Of a stretch of 64,000 nt of DNA, positions 32,328 to 40,423 are shown one piece after another (within the stretch, counting starts at the first letter, position 1; each line of letters opens with the position of its first letter). The position numbers and the translations under genes were made by a program. Source of the DNA: Nitrospira sp. (lineage in GTDB: Bacteria > Nitrospirota > Nitrospiria > Nitrospirales > Nitrospiraceae); assembly GCA_030692565.1 (NCBI GenBank), contig JAUYAO010000001.1:1-64000 (forward strand), in the 5' to 3' direction. Below the pieces are notes generated by a model, which saw only the letters and a program-made list of their open reading frames with translations, was not told the DNA's origin and did no database searches.

Positions 32328-33365
32328 ATGAAAGCATTGATGTCAGTCGGCGCGCTGGTAGGAGCTATTGCGCTCCTCCTGCTAGTCGGGATGATCCTCG
32401 ACGTCGTCCCGTCGAATACCGTCCGTTTAGTCGAAGGCTACATGCCAATCCAAATGTTGCTTGAGGTCGCCTGCTTCGTAGCCGGCTTTACCGGATTGAG
32501 CTACATGCTCAGTTCAATGGGTATGGCGGTTCCCCGGTTCTGGCAGGGAATCGGGTTCTGGGCGTTTGTGTTGCTCTATTTGAAGTTCCGCGTCTATCCG
32601 CCCATCCCGTTCAGCGTTCGGGCCATGTATGGGACGGTGTCTCTCGTCGCGGTCTTTATGTGGGTATCCGCGAACGAGGATGACTGGAAGAAGTTTAAGC
32701 AGCCGATCATGAACGTCCTCGATGCCCAGAGTGGAGCGAACAAGATGCTCCGATACGCGTATCTCGTTCTGATTCCAGTTCTTGTTGGTTTCACCTCCTT
32801 CAATGCGATGAGGCCAAAGTCGGAAGAGCCGGTTGAGTTGCGCACGGTGCATCCGGCGCCTCCGGCCAGCACGAAAGTTCATGGTAAGACCTATACCCTC
32901 CAGACCTCCCAGAATCCGTACCGTGTCAACCCGGAAGGGAAGTTTGACCAGGAATATAGCAACAAGCTGATCGTTGAACAGGGCATGGGGCGTTTGATGG
33001 CCCCTAACGCCAATCCGTTTGATGAAAAGAATCAGGGTTACTTGAAGTATGTGAAGGAAGGCGGAGAAATCTTTTTCCAGAACTGTCACTTCTGCCACGG
33101 TGACAATTTGAATGGTCGTGGCCTACATGCCTTTGCGTTCAACCCGATTCCTGCGAACTTTACTGATCCAGGCACAATCGCTCAGCTCCAGGAGACCTTC
33201 ATTTTCTGGCGCGTCGCCAAGGGTGGTATTGGACTGCCGAACGAAGGTTTCCCCTGGGCCTCAGTGATGCCGCCATGGGAACAGCATTTGACTGTCGACG
33301 AGATCTGGAAGGTCATTTTGTTTGAGTATTGGCATACGGGTTACTACCCCAGGACCTGGGACTAA
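32328..33365 (+). CDS. Membrane-bound monohaem c-type cytochrome
   Basis: 345 residues; about five membrane helices in residues 5-165 (AIALLLLVGMILDVVP, MLLEVACFVAGFTGLSYML, FWAFVLLYLKF, GTVSLVAVFMWVS, YLVLIPVLVGF), then a periplasmic domain with one haem motif CHFCH (253, NCHFCHGDNLNGRG) and a Met-rich end (ASVMPPWEQHLTVDEIWKVI). AAAGGGAG precedes the ATG. Forms an operon with the genes before and after it. Confidence 0.88.
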   Translation: MKALMSVGALVGAIALLLLVGMILDVVPSNTVRLVEGYMPIQMLLEVACFVAGFTGLSYMLSSMGMAVPRFWQGIGFWAFVLLYLKFRVYPPIPFSVRAMYGTVSLVAVFMWVSANEDDWKKFKQPIMNVLDAQSGANKMLRYAYLVLIPVLVGFTSFNAMRPKSEEPVELRTVHPAPPASTKVHGKTYTLQTSQNPYRVNPEGKFDQEYSNKLIVEQGMGRLMAPNANPFDEKNQGYLKYVKEGGEIFFQNCHFCHGDNLNGRGLHAFAFNPIPANFTDPGTIAQLQETFIFWRVAKGGIGLPNEGFPWASVMPPWEQHLTVDEIWKVILFEYWHTGYYPRTWD

Positions 33366-33402
33366 AAGTCCACTGGCATAACGGATAACCCTGGATTACG
33401 AC

Positions 33403-35193
33403 ATGAGGAAAAAAATGATGAATACGTCGATGGGCAAAAAAGCAGGGATCGTCCTTGCCTCGGCCTTTGGACTGGCGCTTTTCTCTGCCGGCCCTCTGGT
33501 CCTCTCGGCATCTGCCGAGGAAGTTCCGCAGGGGTTTAAGAAGGGTGAACTGGCGCCAGAGCCGGCTGCAGACATGATCGAAGCCGGGAAGCGCGTCTAC
33601 TTTACCAAGTGCGTCTGGTGTCATGGAGTGGATGGAGCCGGCGACGGGCCCGGCGCCGACCGACTCTGGCCGCGTCCCCGCAACTTCAACCAGGGGACTT
33701 TCAAGATCCGGCATACTGCCAGCGGTGAATTGCCGTTGTTCGATGCCAAAAAGCCGACTCCTGGGCAAAACGATCTTTTTGAGACGGTTACCCATGGATT
33801 GCCAGGTTCTGCGATGCCTTCTTGGGAAGGTATCTTGACCGAAGAGCAGCGTCTTCAAGTGTTGTCGTTCGTCACCACGCAGTTGGTGAAGGATCGGAAG
33901 TTCACCGATAAGCAGTCAGAATCCCAGACGATTCTTCAAATGGCAGAATTGAAGCCGAAAGAGGCGACAGAGGAAAGCAAGAAGAGGGGATCCGAGCTGA
34001 TCGTTGAAAAGAAGTGCGTGGAATGTCATGGCATGGAAGGCCGTGGCGATGGTAACGCCTTCAATCTGAAGGATGACTGGGGTTTCTCGATCCAGCCTGC
34101 CAATTGGCACAAGTGCTGGAATTTCCGTGGAAGCCGGCAGGATCCGTACAATGTGAAAAACATTTTCCGGACCTTCTCGACCGGAGTCAACGGTACGCCG
34201 ATGCCGTCATTTGCCGACAGCACCTCAGTCGATGATCGCTGGGACATTGCCAACTTCGTGAATTCGTTGTGCGAAAGAGATGCTGAAGGGAATTCGCTCT
34301 CAATTGATCCACAGACAGATAAGCCGAAAGTCAACTTCGTGCTTCCATCGAATCCGGTGGAAGGTGAGATCCCCACGGATATGGAGAACGAAGCCTGGCA
34401 GAAAACCCAGAAGCGCCTTATCGCCATGGGTGGTCAGATCACGCATAAGCCGCGTAACTTCGTGAACCGGATCGATGATCTCTGGGTTCGGTCACTGTAT
34501 AACGAAAAGTCGATTGTGTATTTGATCGAGTGGGACGATCGTACCAAGAGTGTGGCCGAAGGGAAATTGCCCTGGGCTCCGACTCAGGTGAACATCGATG
34601 TGAAGGAGCAGGATCCGAAGACCGGTGAAGAAGGATCCATCGCGGCGCATCAAAACAACTACGCGGTCTACAATGACGCGGTCGCGATCGAAACGCCGGT
34701 CAAGTGGCAGGATCTTCCCGCCCCGATTAAGCCGCGGTACCTCTTTGGAAGCAATGAGCAATATCCGGTGGATATTGTGAAGTGGGAAGCTGACGGATCT
34801 CTCCGGGCATTCAAGGGAACCGGCTGGGATAAGGATTTCGAAGAGCGCGATAGCTATGAAGAGAATCTGAAGGTTCTCAAGTCTGAATGGAAGAACGGTC
34901 GTTGGTACGTCATGATTCAGCGTCCAGTCGGGAACAAGAAGGACCAGGATTATGACGAAGACACGCTGTTCGAAATGGGGAAATACATCCCGACCGTGTT
35001 CTTTGCCTGGGATGGTCATAACGGTGATGCAGGACGCAAGATGGCCGTCTCGGCTTTCTACTACACGTTCATGCAGCCGCCGACGCCCCGTGAAGTGTAT
35101 ATCTATCCGTTCGTCATTGCCGGCGGGATCGTGCTGTTGGAAGCATGGGTCCTGACGCGCCGCGCAAACAAGCGGAAGGGCAAGACGCTCTAA
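33403..35193 (+). CDS. Dihaem cytochrome c fused to an NxrC-like (EB_dh) domain, C-terminally anchored
   Basis: 596 residues: signal peptide (~residues 12-39), two cytochrome c domains with CVWCH (70) and CVECH (205), then from about residue 320 an EB_dh-type domain as in the gamma subunits of nitrite oxidoreductase and ethylbenzene dehydrogenase, and a C-terminal membrane helix (YIYPFVIAGGIVLLEAWVLT). In NxrC-like proteins a Met and a Lys are expected to hold haem b; here the matching segments read PRYLFGSNEQ and WYVMIQRP, with no Met and Gln506 for Lys. Start could also be 33415 or 33418. Last gene before a terminator. Confidence 0.85.
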   Translation: MRKKMMNTSMGKKAGIVLASAFGLALFSAGPLVLSASAEEVPQGFKKGELAPEPAADMIEAGKRVYFTKCVWCHGVDGAGDGPGADRLWPRPRNFNQGTFKIRHTASGELPLFDAKKPTPGQNDLFETVTHGLPGSAMPSWEGILTEEQRLQVLSFVTTQLVKDRKFTDKQSESQTILQMAELKPKEATEESKKRGSELIVEKKCVECHGMEGRGDGNAFNLKDDWGFSIQPANWHKCWNFRGSRQDPYNVKNIFRTFSTGVNGTPMPSFADSTSVDDRWDIANFVNSLCERDAEGNSLSIDPQTDKPKVNFVLPSNPVEGEIPTDMENEAWQKTQKRLIAMGGQITHKPRNFVNRIDDLWVRSLYNEKSIVYLIEWDDRTKSVAEGKLPWAPTQVNIDVKEQDPKTGEEGSIAAHQNNYAVYNDAVAIETPVKWQDLPAPIKPRYLFGSNEQYPVDIVKWEADGSLRAFKGTGWDKDFEERDSYEENLKVLKSEWKNGRWYVMIQRPVGNKKDQDYDEDTLFEMGKYIPTVFFAWDGHNGDAGRKMAVSAFYYTFMQPPTPREVYIYPFVIAGGIVLLEAWVLTRRANKRKGKTL

Positions 35194-35227
35194 GCGCACT
35201 CTGTACGTGAGTGGCTGAGCAGCGAAT

Positions 35228-35263
35228 GAAGGGGGTGGGGAAACCCACCCCCTTCGTGTTTTC
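35228..35263 (+). terminator. Rho-independent terminator with GAAA tetraloop
   Basis: Stem GAAGGGGGTGGG / CCCACCCCCTTC (35228-35239/35244-35255) with loop GAAA, then GTGTTTTC. Closes the bd-like oxidase/cytochrome operon. Confidence 0.88.
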
Positions 35264-35286
35264 ACGCCATGAAGCGGTAGATCTGT

Positions 35287-35898
35287 ATGAATGTCACGGG
35301 AGTCGTGCTGGCCGGCGGCAAGAGTCGGCGGATGGGGGAGGATAAGCGTTTCCTACTGGTCGGGGAGGAGACGTTATTGACGCGAACGACCTCGGTGATG
35401 GCTCAGCTCTTTCCTGAGGTGCTCGTGATTATTGCGCAGGATAGTCCGCCGCTCACAGTCTCCGGATGCCTCGTTCACAGAGATCTCATTGCAGATTGTG
35501 GGAGTCTCGGCGGCCTCTACACCGGTTTGGTAAAGGCCTCGGGGCAGCGTGTCTTCGTCGTGGCCTGTGATATGCCGTTTCTGAATCCCGACATGATCCG
35601 CTGGTTTGTCGATCGCGATCCTGCAGCAGACATTGTGATGGCCCGTTTGCCGACCGGGCTGCAACCTCTTCACGCGCTCTATAGTAAACGCGCATTGCCT
35701 GTCCTGGAGCGCATGGCCACCACGCATGCGCTGAAGATCCAGCAGATTGTCTCAGAGCCCTCACTCCACACAACCGTCGTTTTGCCCGACGAGTGGGGCG
35801 AGCGTGATGCCCTCGCCCGATCGTTTCAGAATGTGAACACGCCGGCTGATCTTGACGCGGCGAGAGCCGCACTTCGTAACCGTTCATTGACTCGATAA
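35287..35898 (+). CDS. mobA: Molybdenum cofactor guanylyltransferase
   Basis: 203 residues, a nucleotidyltransferase of the MobA family. Signature VVLAGGKSRRMGEDKR at residues 6-21 binds GTP; CDMPFLNPDMIRWFV provides the metal-binding Asp; GLQPLHALYSKRALP follows. MobA attaches GMP to molybdopterin to form the bis-MGD cofactor in the cytoplasm, needed by DMSO-reductase-family enzymes such as NxrA. It overlaps the next gene (TAATG). Confidence 0.92.
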   Translation: MNVTGVVLAGGKSRRMGEDKRFLLVGEETLLTRTTSVMAQLFPEVLVIIAQDSPPLTVSGCLVHRDLIADCGSLGGLYTGLVKASGQRVFVVACDMPFLNPDMIRWFVDRDPAADIVMARLPTGLQPLHALYSKRALPVLERMATTHALKIQQIVSEPSLHTTVVLPDEWGERDALARSFQNVNTPADLDAARAALRNRSLTR

Positions 35899-36911
35899 TG
35901 CCCGCCTCCCAGCGCACGATTCTGGTGATTCATCCTGGGGGACTGGGTGATGTGCTGCTGTCGATTGGTGCAATGGCCGTCCTGCGGAGCGCCTTCCCGC
36001 AACACAAGATGATCCTGCTCGCGGGGTCTGACGTAGGGCATCTACTGGGTCAGTGCGGGGTGATCGATCAATCGTTGCCGATCGAATCAAGCCGGTTCAG
36101 CGCGCTGTTTTCCGGAAGGGTGCAGATTTCAGATCTACCGCATGATTTCTTGAGACGATGCGATCTTGTGGTTGGATGGCTGAGTGATCGGGATGGTTCG
36201 ATCCGGCGTGGGCTCCAGGAGTTGGGGGTTCCACGTGTGATGTTGCAATCGCCGGCTGATGCCGGAGGGCATCACCAAAGTGATCGGTTTCTGGAGACGC
36301 TGAAGGGGGAATTTCCGGTCGGTGCGAACCCTTCCATCCGTCTCCGGCTTCCTGATCAGGTGCTGCAGGCGGGGATGGACGCACTTCGTGCCGTCGGGAT
36401 CGAACAAACGGCGCCTCTGATCATGTGCCACCCGGGAAGCGGAAGCACGCACAAGTGTGTGCGAGCGGAGACGTGGGGCATGCTTATTCGGGGATGTCAG
36501 GCGAGGCGGTTCTTACCTGTGATGGTGCTAGGGCCTGCTGATGCGCAAGCCGAGGCCGCCATCCAGGCACTGGGTCTTCCGGGAATGTTGATGCTTCGCC
36601 CTCCGTCCATCACGATGCTTGCCGCGATCCTTGCGCAGGCACAGGGGTATATCGGCCACGATTCTGGCGTGACCCACCTGGCTGCCCTCCTGGGCGTGCC
36701 GACGGTGGCGATGTTCGGGCCCACCGATGAGCGGCAATGGGCTCCGCGCGGAGAACAAGTGACTGTCGTGAGGGGGGGAGGCTGCTTGTGCGTAGGCTGG
36801 GACGCGGTGCGAGCCTGTGCGGAAAAGTCTTGTCTGAATGTGATGCCGGAGAAGGTTTTCGAGGCGCTTGATACCGTCGATTTTCGCTACCGTCGGGTAA
36901 CAAATTCCTGA
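35898..36911 (+). CDS. Glycosyltransferase family 9 (heptosyltransferase-like)
   Basis: 337 residues with two Rossmann domains (GT-B). N-terminal LVIHPGGLGDVLLSIGAMAVL is the acceptor-side motif; the donor site has MCHPGSGSTHKCVRAETWGM and GHDSGVTHLAALLGVPTVAMF, GPTDERQWAP. Family 9 enzymes add heptose or related sugars to lipopolysaccharide core on the inner face of the membrane. Its ATG overlaps the mobA stop, though the two functions are unrelated. Confidence 0.9.
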   Translation: MPASQRTILVIHPGGLGDVLLSIGAMAVLRSAFPQHKMILLAGSDVGHLLGQCGVIDQSLPIESSRFSALFSGRVQISDLPHDFLRRCDLVVGWLSDRDGSIRRGLQELGVPRVMLQSPADAGGHHQSDRFLETLKGEFPVGANPSIRLRLPDQVLQAGMDALRAVGIEQTAPLIMCHPGSGSTHKCVRAETWGMLIRGCQARRFLPVMVLGPADAQAEAAIQALGLPGMLMLRPPSITMLAAILAQAQGYIGHDSGVTHLAALLGVPTVAMFGPTDERQWAPRGEQVTVVRGGGCLCVGWDAVRACAEKSCLNVMPEKVFEALDTVDFRYRRVTNS

Positions 36912-36994
36912 CGCCTCACCTTGTCACACTATGTACCATATGCTACAGTGCAAAATTGTTTTTCTCTTTCTTCTCTAAGGACTTAGGAGATTTC

Positions 36995-38719
36995 GTGACG
37001 CAGGGGCTCGTGCAGGAACAGGTGGCGAATGCGGTCCAGGGAGCTCTCTCTGACGCAAAGGCGAAGGGGCAGTTGAAAATCGAGTCCTGGCCTACCGTCA
37101 CCCTGGATGCGCCCAAGCGTCCGGAGTGGGGTGACCTTGCCACCACTGTTGCCATGTCTCTGGCTGCCTCAGAGAAACGCGCACCCCATGACATTGCTCA
37201 GATCATTGCCGATAATCTGTTGACCCGCGATCAATTGTTCGAGCGAGTTGAGATCGTTCGGCCAGGTTTTCTCAACCTGACCGTCAAGCCTGCCATCTGG
37301 TTAGAAGTTTTGCGGGACATCGAGCGGAAAGGCGCGGCCTACGGCACGTCGGTGGTCGGAGTCGGGAAGCGCGTGTTGGTCGAATATGTCAGTGCCAATC
37401 CCACCGGGCCGCTTCATGTGGGGCATGGGCGAGGCGCCGCGGTTGGTCAAGCATTGGCCCGGCTGCTGAGAGCGGTCGGATACGACGTGGTCAGTGAATA
37501 CTACATCAATGACGCCGGCCGACAGATGAAACTCCTGGGTGCCTCTGTGTATGCACGGTTGCAGGAGTTTGCGGGAAAGCCTGTCACGTTTCCGGAAGAC
37601 GGTTACCACGGCGAGTATATCCGTCTTGCGGCTGAACAGATTCAGGAGTCAGATGGGGCGACGCTGGCGACGATGTCTCCGGTGGAGGCCGAGCAACGCT
37701 GTCGTGATCTGGCCTATCGGACCCTGCTGCAGCGCATTCGTGAAGATCTATCGACATTAGGCATTGAGTTTGAGTCCTGGTTCAGCGAAGCCTCGCTCAT
37801 TGAGTCCGGCGCCGTCGAGCGGGCCTTTGCAGAACTAAAGAGTCAGGACCTCTTATTTGAGGAGGACGGGGCCTGGTGGTTTCGGTCGTCCCGATTCGGT
37901 GATGAAAAGGATCGCGTCGTCCGCAAAAAGGACGGCGAATGTACCTACCTCGCTTCCGACATCGCGTACCATCGCGACAAGCTCCAGCGGGGCTATGACC
38001 TGTTGATCGACGTCTGGGGCGCCGATCACCACGGATATATCCCGCGCATGCAGGGGGTCATTCAAGCGTACGGGCATCCGAAAGAGCGGCTACAGGTCGT
38101 GCTGGTGCAACTTGTGAAGTTGTTGCGAGGCGGCGTCGAAGTCAAAATGTCGAAACGCTCCGGCGAATTCATTACGATGCGCGAGGTAATCGACGAGGTG
38201 GGTGTCGATGCCGCCATGTTCTTCTTTCTGATGCGGGATTCGAACACGCATTTGGATTTTGATTTGGAGCTGGCCAAGCAGCGGTCCTCGGACAACCCCG
38301 TCTATTACGTGCAGTATGTCCATGCCAGGATTGCGAGCCTCTGGCGGGTGGCCGCGGCGCGTGGAATTGCCTGCCCGACGGCGGCGGAAGCCGATCTGAC
38401 GGTGCTGACCGATCCCGACGAGCTTGCCTTGATCCGGAAGCTCTCGATGTTTCCTGAAGTGTTGGAGGCGAGCGCGCTGGCGTTTGAGCCGCATCGCCTG
38501 ACCTACTATCTTCAGCAGCTCGCGGCCCTGCTGCACACTTTTTACAACAAGCATCGGATTCTTCCTCCGGCGGCCGATCTGGAGACCGGCGACGCGCCCG
38601 TGGCGGAGGAGATATCTCCTAAGACGACGGCAGCTCGGTTGGTGTTGATGCGGGCTGTACAGCAGGTCGTGAAAAACGGATTGTCCGTCCTGGGGATTTC
38701 AGCTCCCGAGCAGATGTAA
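36995..38719 (+). CDS. argS: Arginyl-tRNA synthetase
   Basis: 574 residues, close to the family norm. An N-terminal ArgS additional domain (to ~110, RPEWGDLATTVAMSLA) precedes the class I catalytic core with NPTGPLHVGHGRGA (HIGH-type motif) and VKMSKRSGEF (KMSKS-type), then the anticodon-binding DALR domain (LTYYLQQLAALLHTFYNKHR). GTG at 36995 is the chosen start because AGGAGA lies at 36985-36990; an upstream in-frame TTG (36956) has no such signal. Confidence 0.96.
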   Translation: MTQGLVQEQVANAVQGALSDAKAKGQLKIESWPTVTLDAPKRPEWGDLATTVAMSLAASEKRAPHDIAQIIADNLLTRDQLFERVEIVRPGFLNLTVKPAIWLEVLRDIERKGAAYGTSVVGVGKRVLVEYVSANPTGPLHVGHGRGAAVGQALARLLRAVGYDVVSEYYINDAGRQMKLLGASVYARLQEFAGKPVTFPEDGYHGEYIRLAAEQIQESDGATLATMSPVEAEQRCRDLAYRTLLQRIREDLSTLGIEFESWFSEASLIESGAVERAFAELKSQDLLFEEDGAWWFRSSRFGDEKDRVVRKKDGECTYLASDIAYHRDKLQRGYDLLIDVWGADHHGYIPRMQGVIQAYGHPKERLQVVLVQLVKLLRGGVEVKMSKRSGEFITMREVIDEVGVDAAMFFFLMRDSNTHLDFDLELAKQRSSDNPVYYVQYVHARIASLWRVAAARGIACPTAAEADLTVLTDPDELALIRKLSMFPEVLEASALAFEPHRLTYYLQQLAALLHTFYNKHRILPPAADLETGDAPVAEEISPKTTAARLVLMRAVQQVVKNGLSVLGISAPEQM

Positions 38720-38736
38720 CGGAACGTACTCGCACG

Positions 38737-39903
38737 ATGATGCAGTTCACGATCAAACAGCAGGACCGACAGACCAAGGGGCGGCTGGGACAGCTCCGTA
38801 CCGCCCGGGCCGTCATCGACACGCCCACGTTCATGCCGGTGGGGTCGTTGGGGCCGGTGAAAGGGCTGGAGCCCGAGGATCTTCACGATCTCGGGTTCAG
38901 GCTCATGCTGAATAATGCGTACCATCTCTACTTGCGGCCCGGGCATAAAATTGTGGCGGAGTTGGGCGGGTTGCACGCATTTACCGGATGGCCTGGCGCG
39001 ATCCTGACCGATAGCGGCGGGTTTCAGATTTTTAGCTTGGCGAAACTCTGCAAGATCACCGATGAGGGCGTGACGTTTCAGTCGCACATCGACGGCTCGA
39101 CGCATTTCATCACGCCCGAAACGGCGATCGAAATCGAAGAGGCGCTCGGCGCCGATATCATCATGGCGTTCGATCAATGTGTCGCCCTGCCGGCGTCGCG
39201 CGCGGCGATTCTGGAGGGTTTGCGGCGGACGACATCGTGGGCGAAACGCTGTCAGGCGAGCCGGCGGCGGAACGATCAGGCGCTCTTCGGCATTGTCCAG
39301 GGCGGGCTGGAAGCCGATCTCAGGAGACAGTCGGCCCAGGAGCTGGTGGCGCTGGATTTTGAAGGCTATGCCATCGGTGGACTGTCCGTCGGGGAGAGCA
39401 AGGCCGATATGTATGCGATGTTGGATGTGACCGCTCCGGAACTGCCGGAGTCCAAGCCGCGCTATCTGATGGGGGTGGGCCTTCCGGAGGACCTCATCGA
39501 AGGGGTGGCTCGCGGGGTCGATATGTTTGATTGCGTGGTGCCGTCCCGCCATGGGCGGACCGGATGGCTCTTTACGGGGTTCGGCCGTGTATCCATCAAG
39601 CAGGCGCAATTCAAACAGGACGAACGGCCGATCGATCCCGACTGCGGCTGTCCGGTATGCAAACGCTATTCGCGCGCCTATCTGCATCACCTCTTCAACG
39701 TGAAGGAGATGCTCGGATCGCGACTGAATACGATTCACAACCTCTGGTATTTTGCTGATCTGATGCAACGGGTGCGCTCGTCGATCGAGCGAGGGACATT
39801 TCTCACAATGCGCGAGGAGTTTTATCGCGCGCGGGCGGAAGCCGAGCGGACCGGCGGCGAGACAGCAATCGCCGCGCAGGAACCGCGGGCCGGCCTCGAC
39901 TAG
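38737..39903 (+). CDS. tgt: Queuine/preQ1 tRNA-guanine transglycosylase
   Basis: 388 residues. TIM-barrel enzyme exchanging guanine-34 in GUN-anticodon tRNAs for preQ1. Catalytic Asp in TDSGGFQIFSL, nucleophile Asp in VDMFDCVVPSRHGRTG, zinc site CGCPVC with a later His (LHHLF). Adjacent to yajC-secDF, the same order as in many bacteria (tgt-yajC-secD-secF). Confidence 0.96.
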   Translation: MMQFTIKQQDRQTKGRLGQLRTARAVIDTPTFMPVGSLGPVKGLEPEDLHDLGFRLMLNNAYHLYLRPGHKIVAELGGLHAFTGWPGAILTDSGGFQIFSLAKLCKITDEGVTFQSHIDGSTHFITPETAIEIEEALGADIIMAFDQCVALPASRAAILEGLRRTTSWAKRCQASRRRNDQALFGIVQGGLEADLRRQSAQELVALDFEGYAIGGLSVGESKADMYAMLDVTAPELPESKPRYLMGVGLPEDLIEGVARGVDMFDCVVPSRHGRTGWLFTGFGRVSIKQAQFKQDERPIDPDCGCPVCKRYSRAYLHHLFNVKEMLGSRLNTIHNLWYFADLMQRVRSSIERGTFLTMREEFYRARAEAERTGGETAIAAQEPRAGLD

Positions 39904-39922
39904 CGTAAGGGGGGCCAGAGTT

Positions 39923-40261
39923 ATGATGATGGTCGCGATGGCGTCGGTGGCGTGGGCTGAGGGGCCCGGGGTCGGCGGGAGCACATCGAGTTCGCTGCTC
40001 TCGTTGGTGCCGTTTGTCCTGATCTTTGTGATTTTCTATTTCCTGCTGATCCTGCCGCAGCAGAAGCGGCAAAAGCAGCAAAAGGCGATGCTCGACGATC
40101 TGAAGAAGGGGGACAAGGTCATCACGGCGTCGGGCTTCTGGGGGACCATCACGAATCTCGGGAAAGAGACGGTGACGCTGCAGATTGCCGACAATACCAA
40201 GGTCAAGATTCAGAAAGAGCATATCGCGAAAATACGGGCGGAAGACGACGACAAAGAGTAG
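39923..40261 (+). CDS. yajC: Sec translocon accessory subunit YajC
   Basis: 112 residues: short periplasmic start, one membrane helix (LLSLVPFVLIFVIFYFLLIL), then the YajC signature PQQKRQKQQKAMLDDLKKGD and VITASGFWGTI. Forms a complex with SecDF. RBS GGGGGG lies upstream. A palindromic repeat separates it from secD. Confidence 0.94.
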   Translation: MMMVAMASVAWAEGPGVGGSTSSSLLSLVPFVLIFVIFYFLLILPQQKRQKQQKAMLDDLKKGDKVITASGFWGTITNLGKETVTLQIADNTKVKIQKEHIAKIRAEDDDKE

Positions 40262-40282
40262 CCGGACGACGTTAATCACACG

Positions 40283-40402
40283 AGAATGCTCAAACAGGCT
40301 GCCCGGCAAGGCCGCAGCAAGCGAAAAGGCGAGGCGTACGCGGCGGTACGGTGAGCCTCTGAGCGCGGCGAGAACGACGCTGGCGGGCTGTTTCAGCATT
40401 CT
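40283..40402 (-). repeat. ~120-bp palindromic repeat, copy 1 (between yajC and secD)
   Basis: Outer arms AGAATGCTCAAACAGGCTGCC and its near-complement at the right end (CTGGCGGGCTGTTTCAGCATTCT read inward); inner blocks GCAAGGCCGCAGCAAGCG, CGAGGCGTACG and GCCTCTGAGCGCGGCGAGAACG are shared with copies at 61022-61143 and 61757-61878. The gap it fills is otherwise empty. Confidence 0.85.
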
Positions 40403-40423
40403 GCAAGAGAGGGTGGCAGAGAC

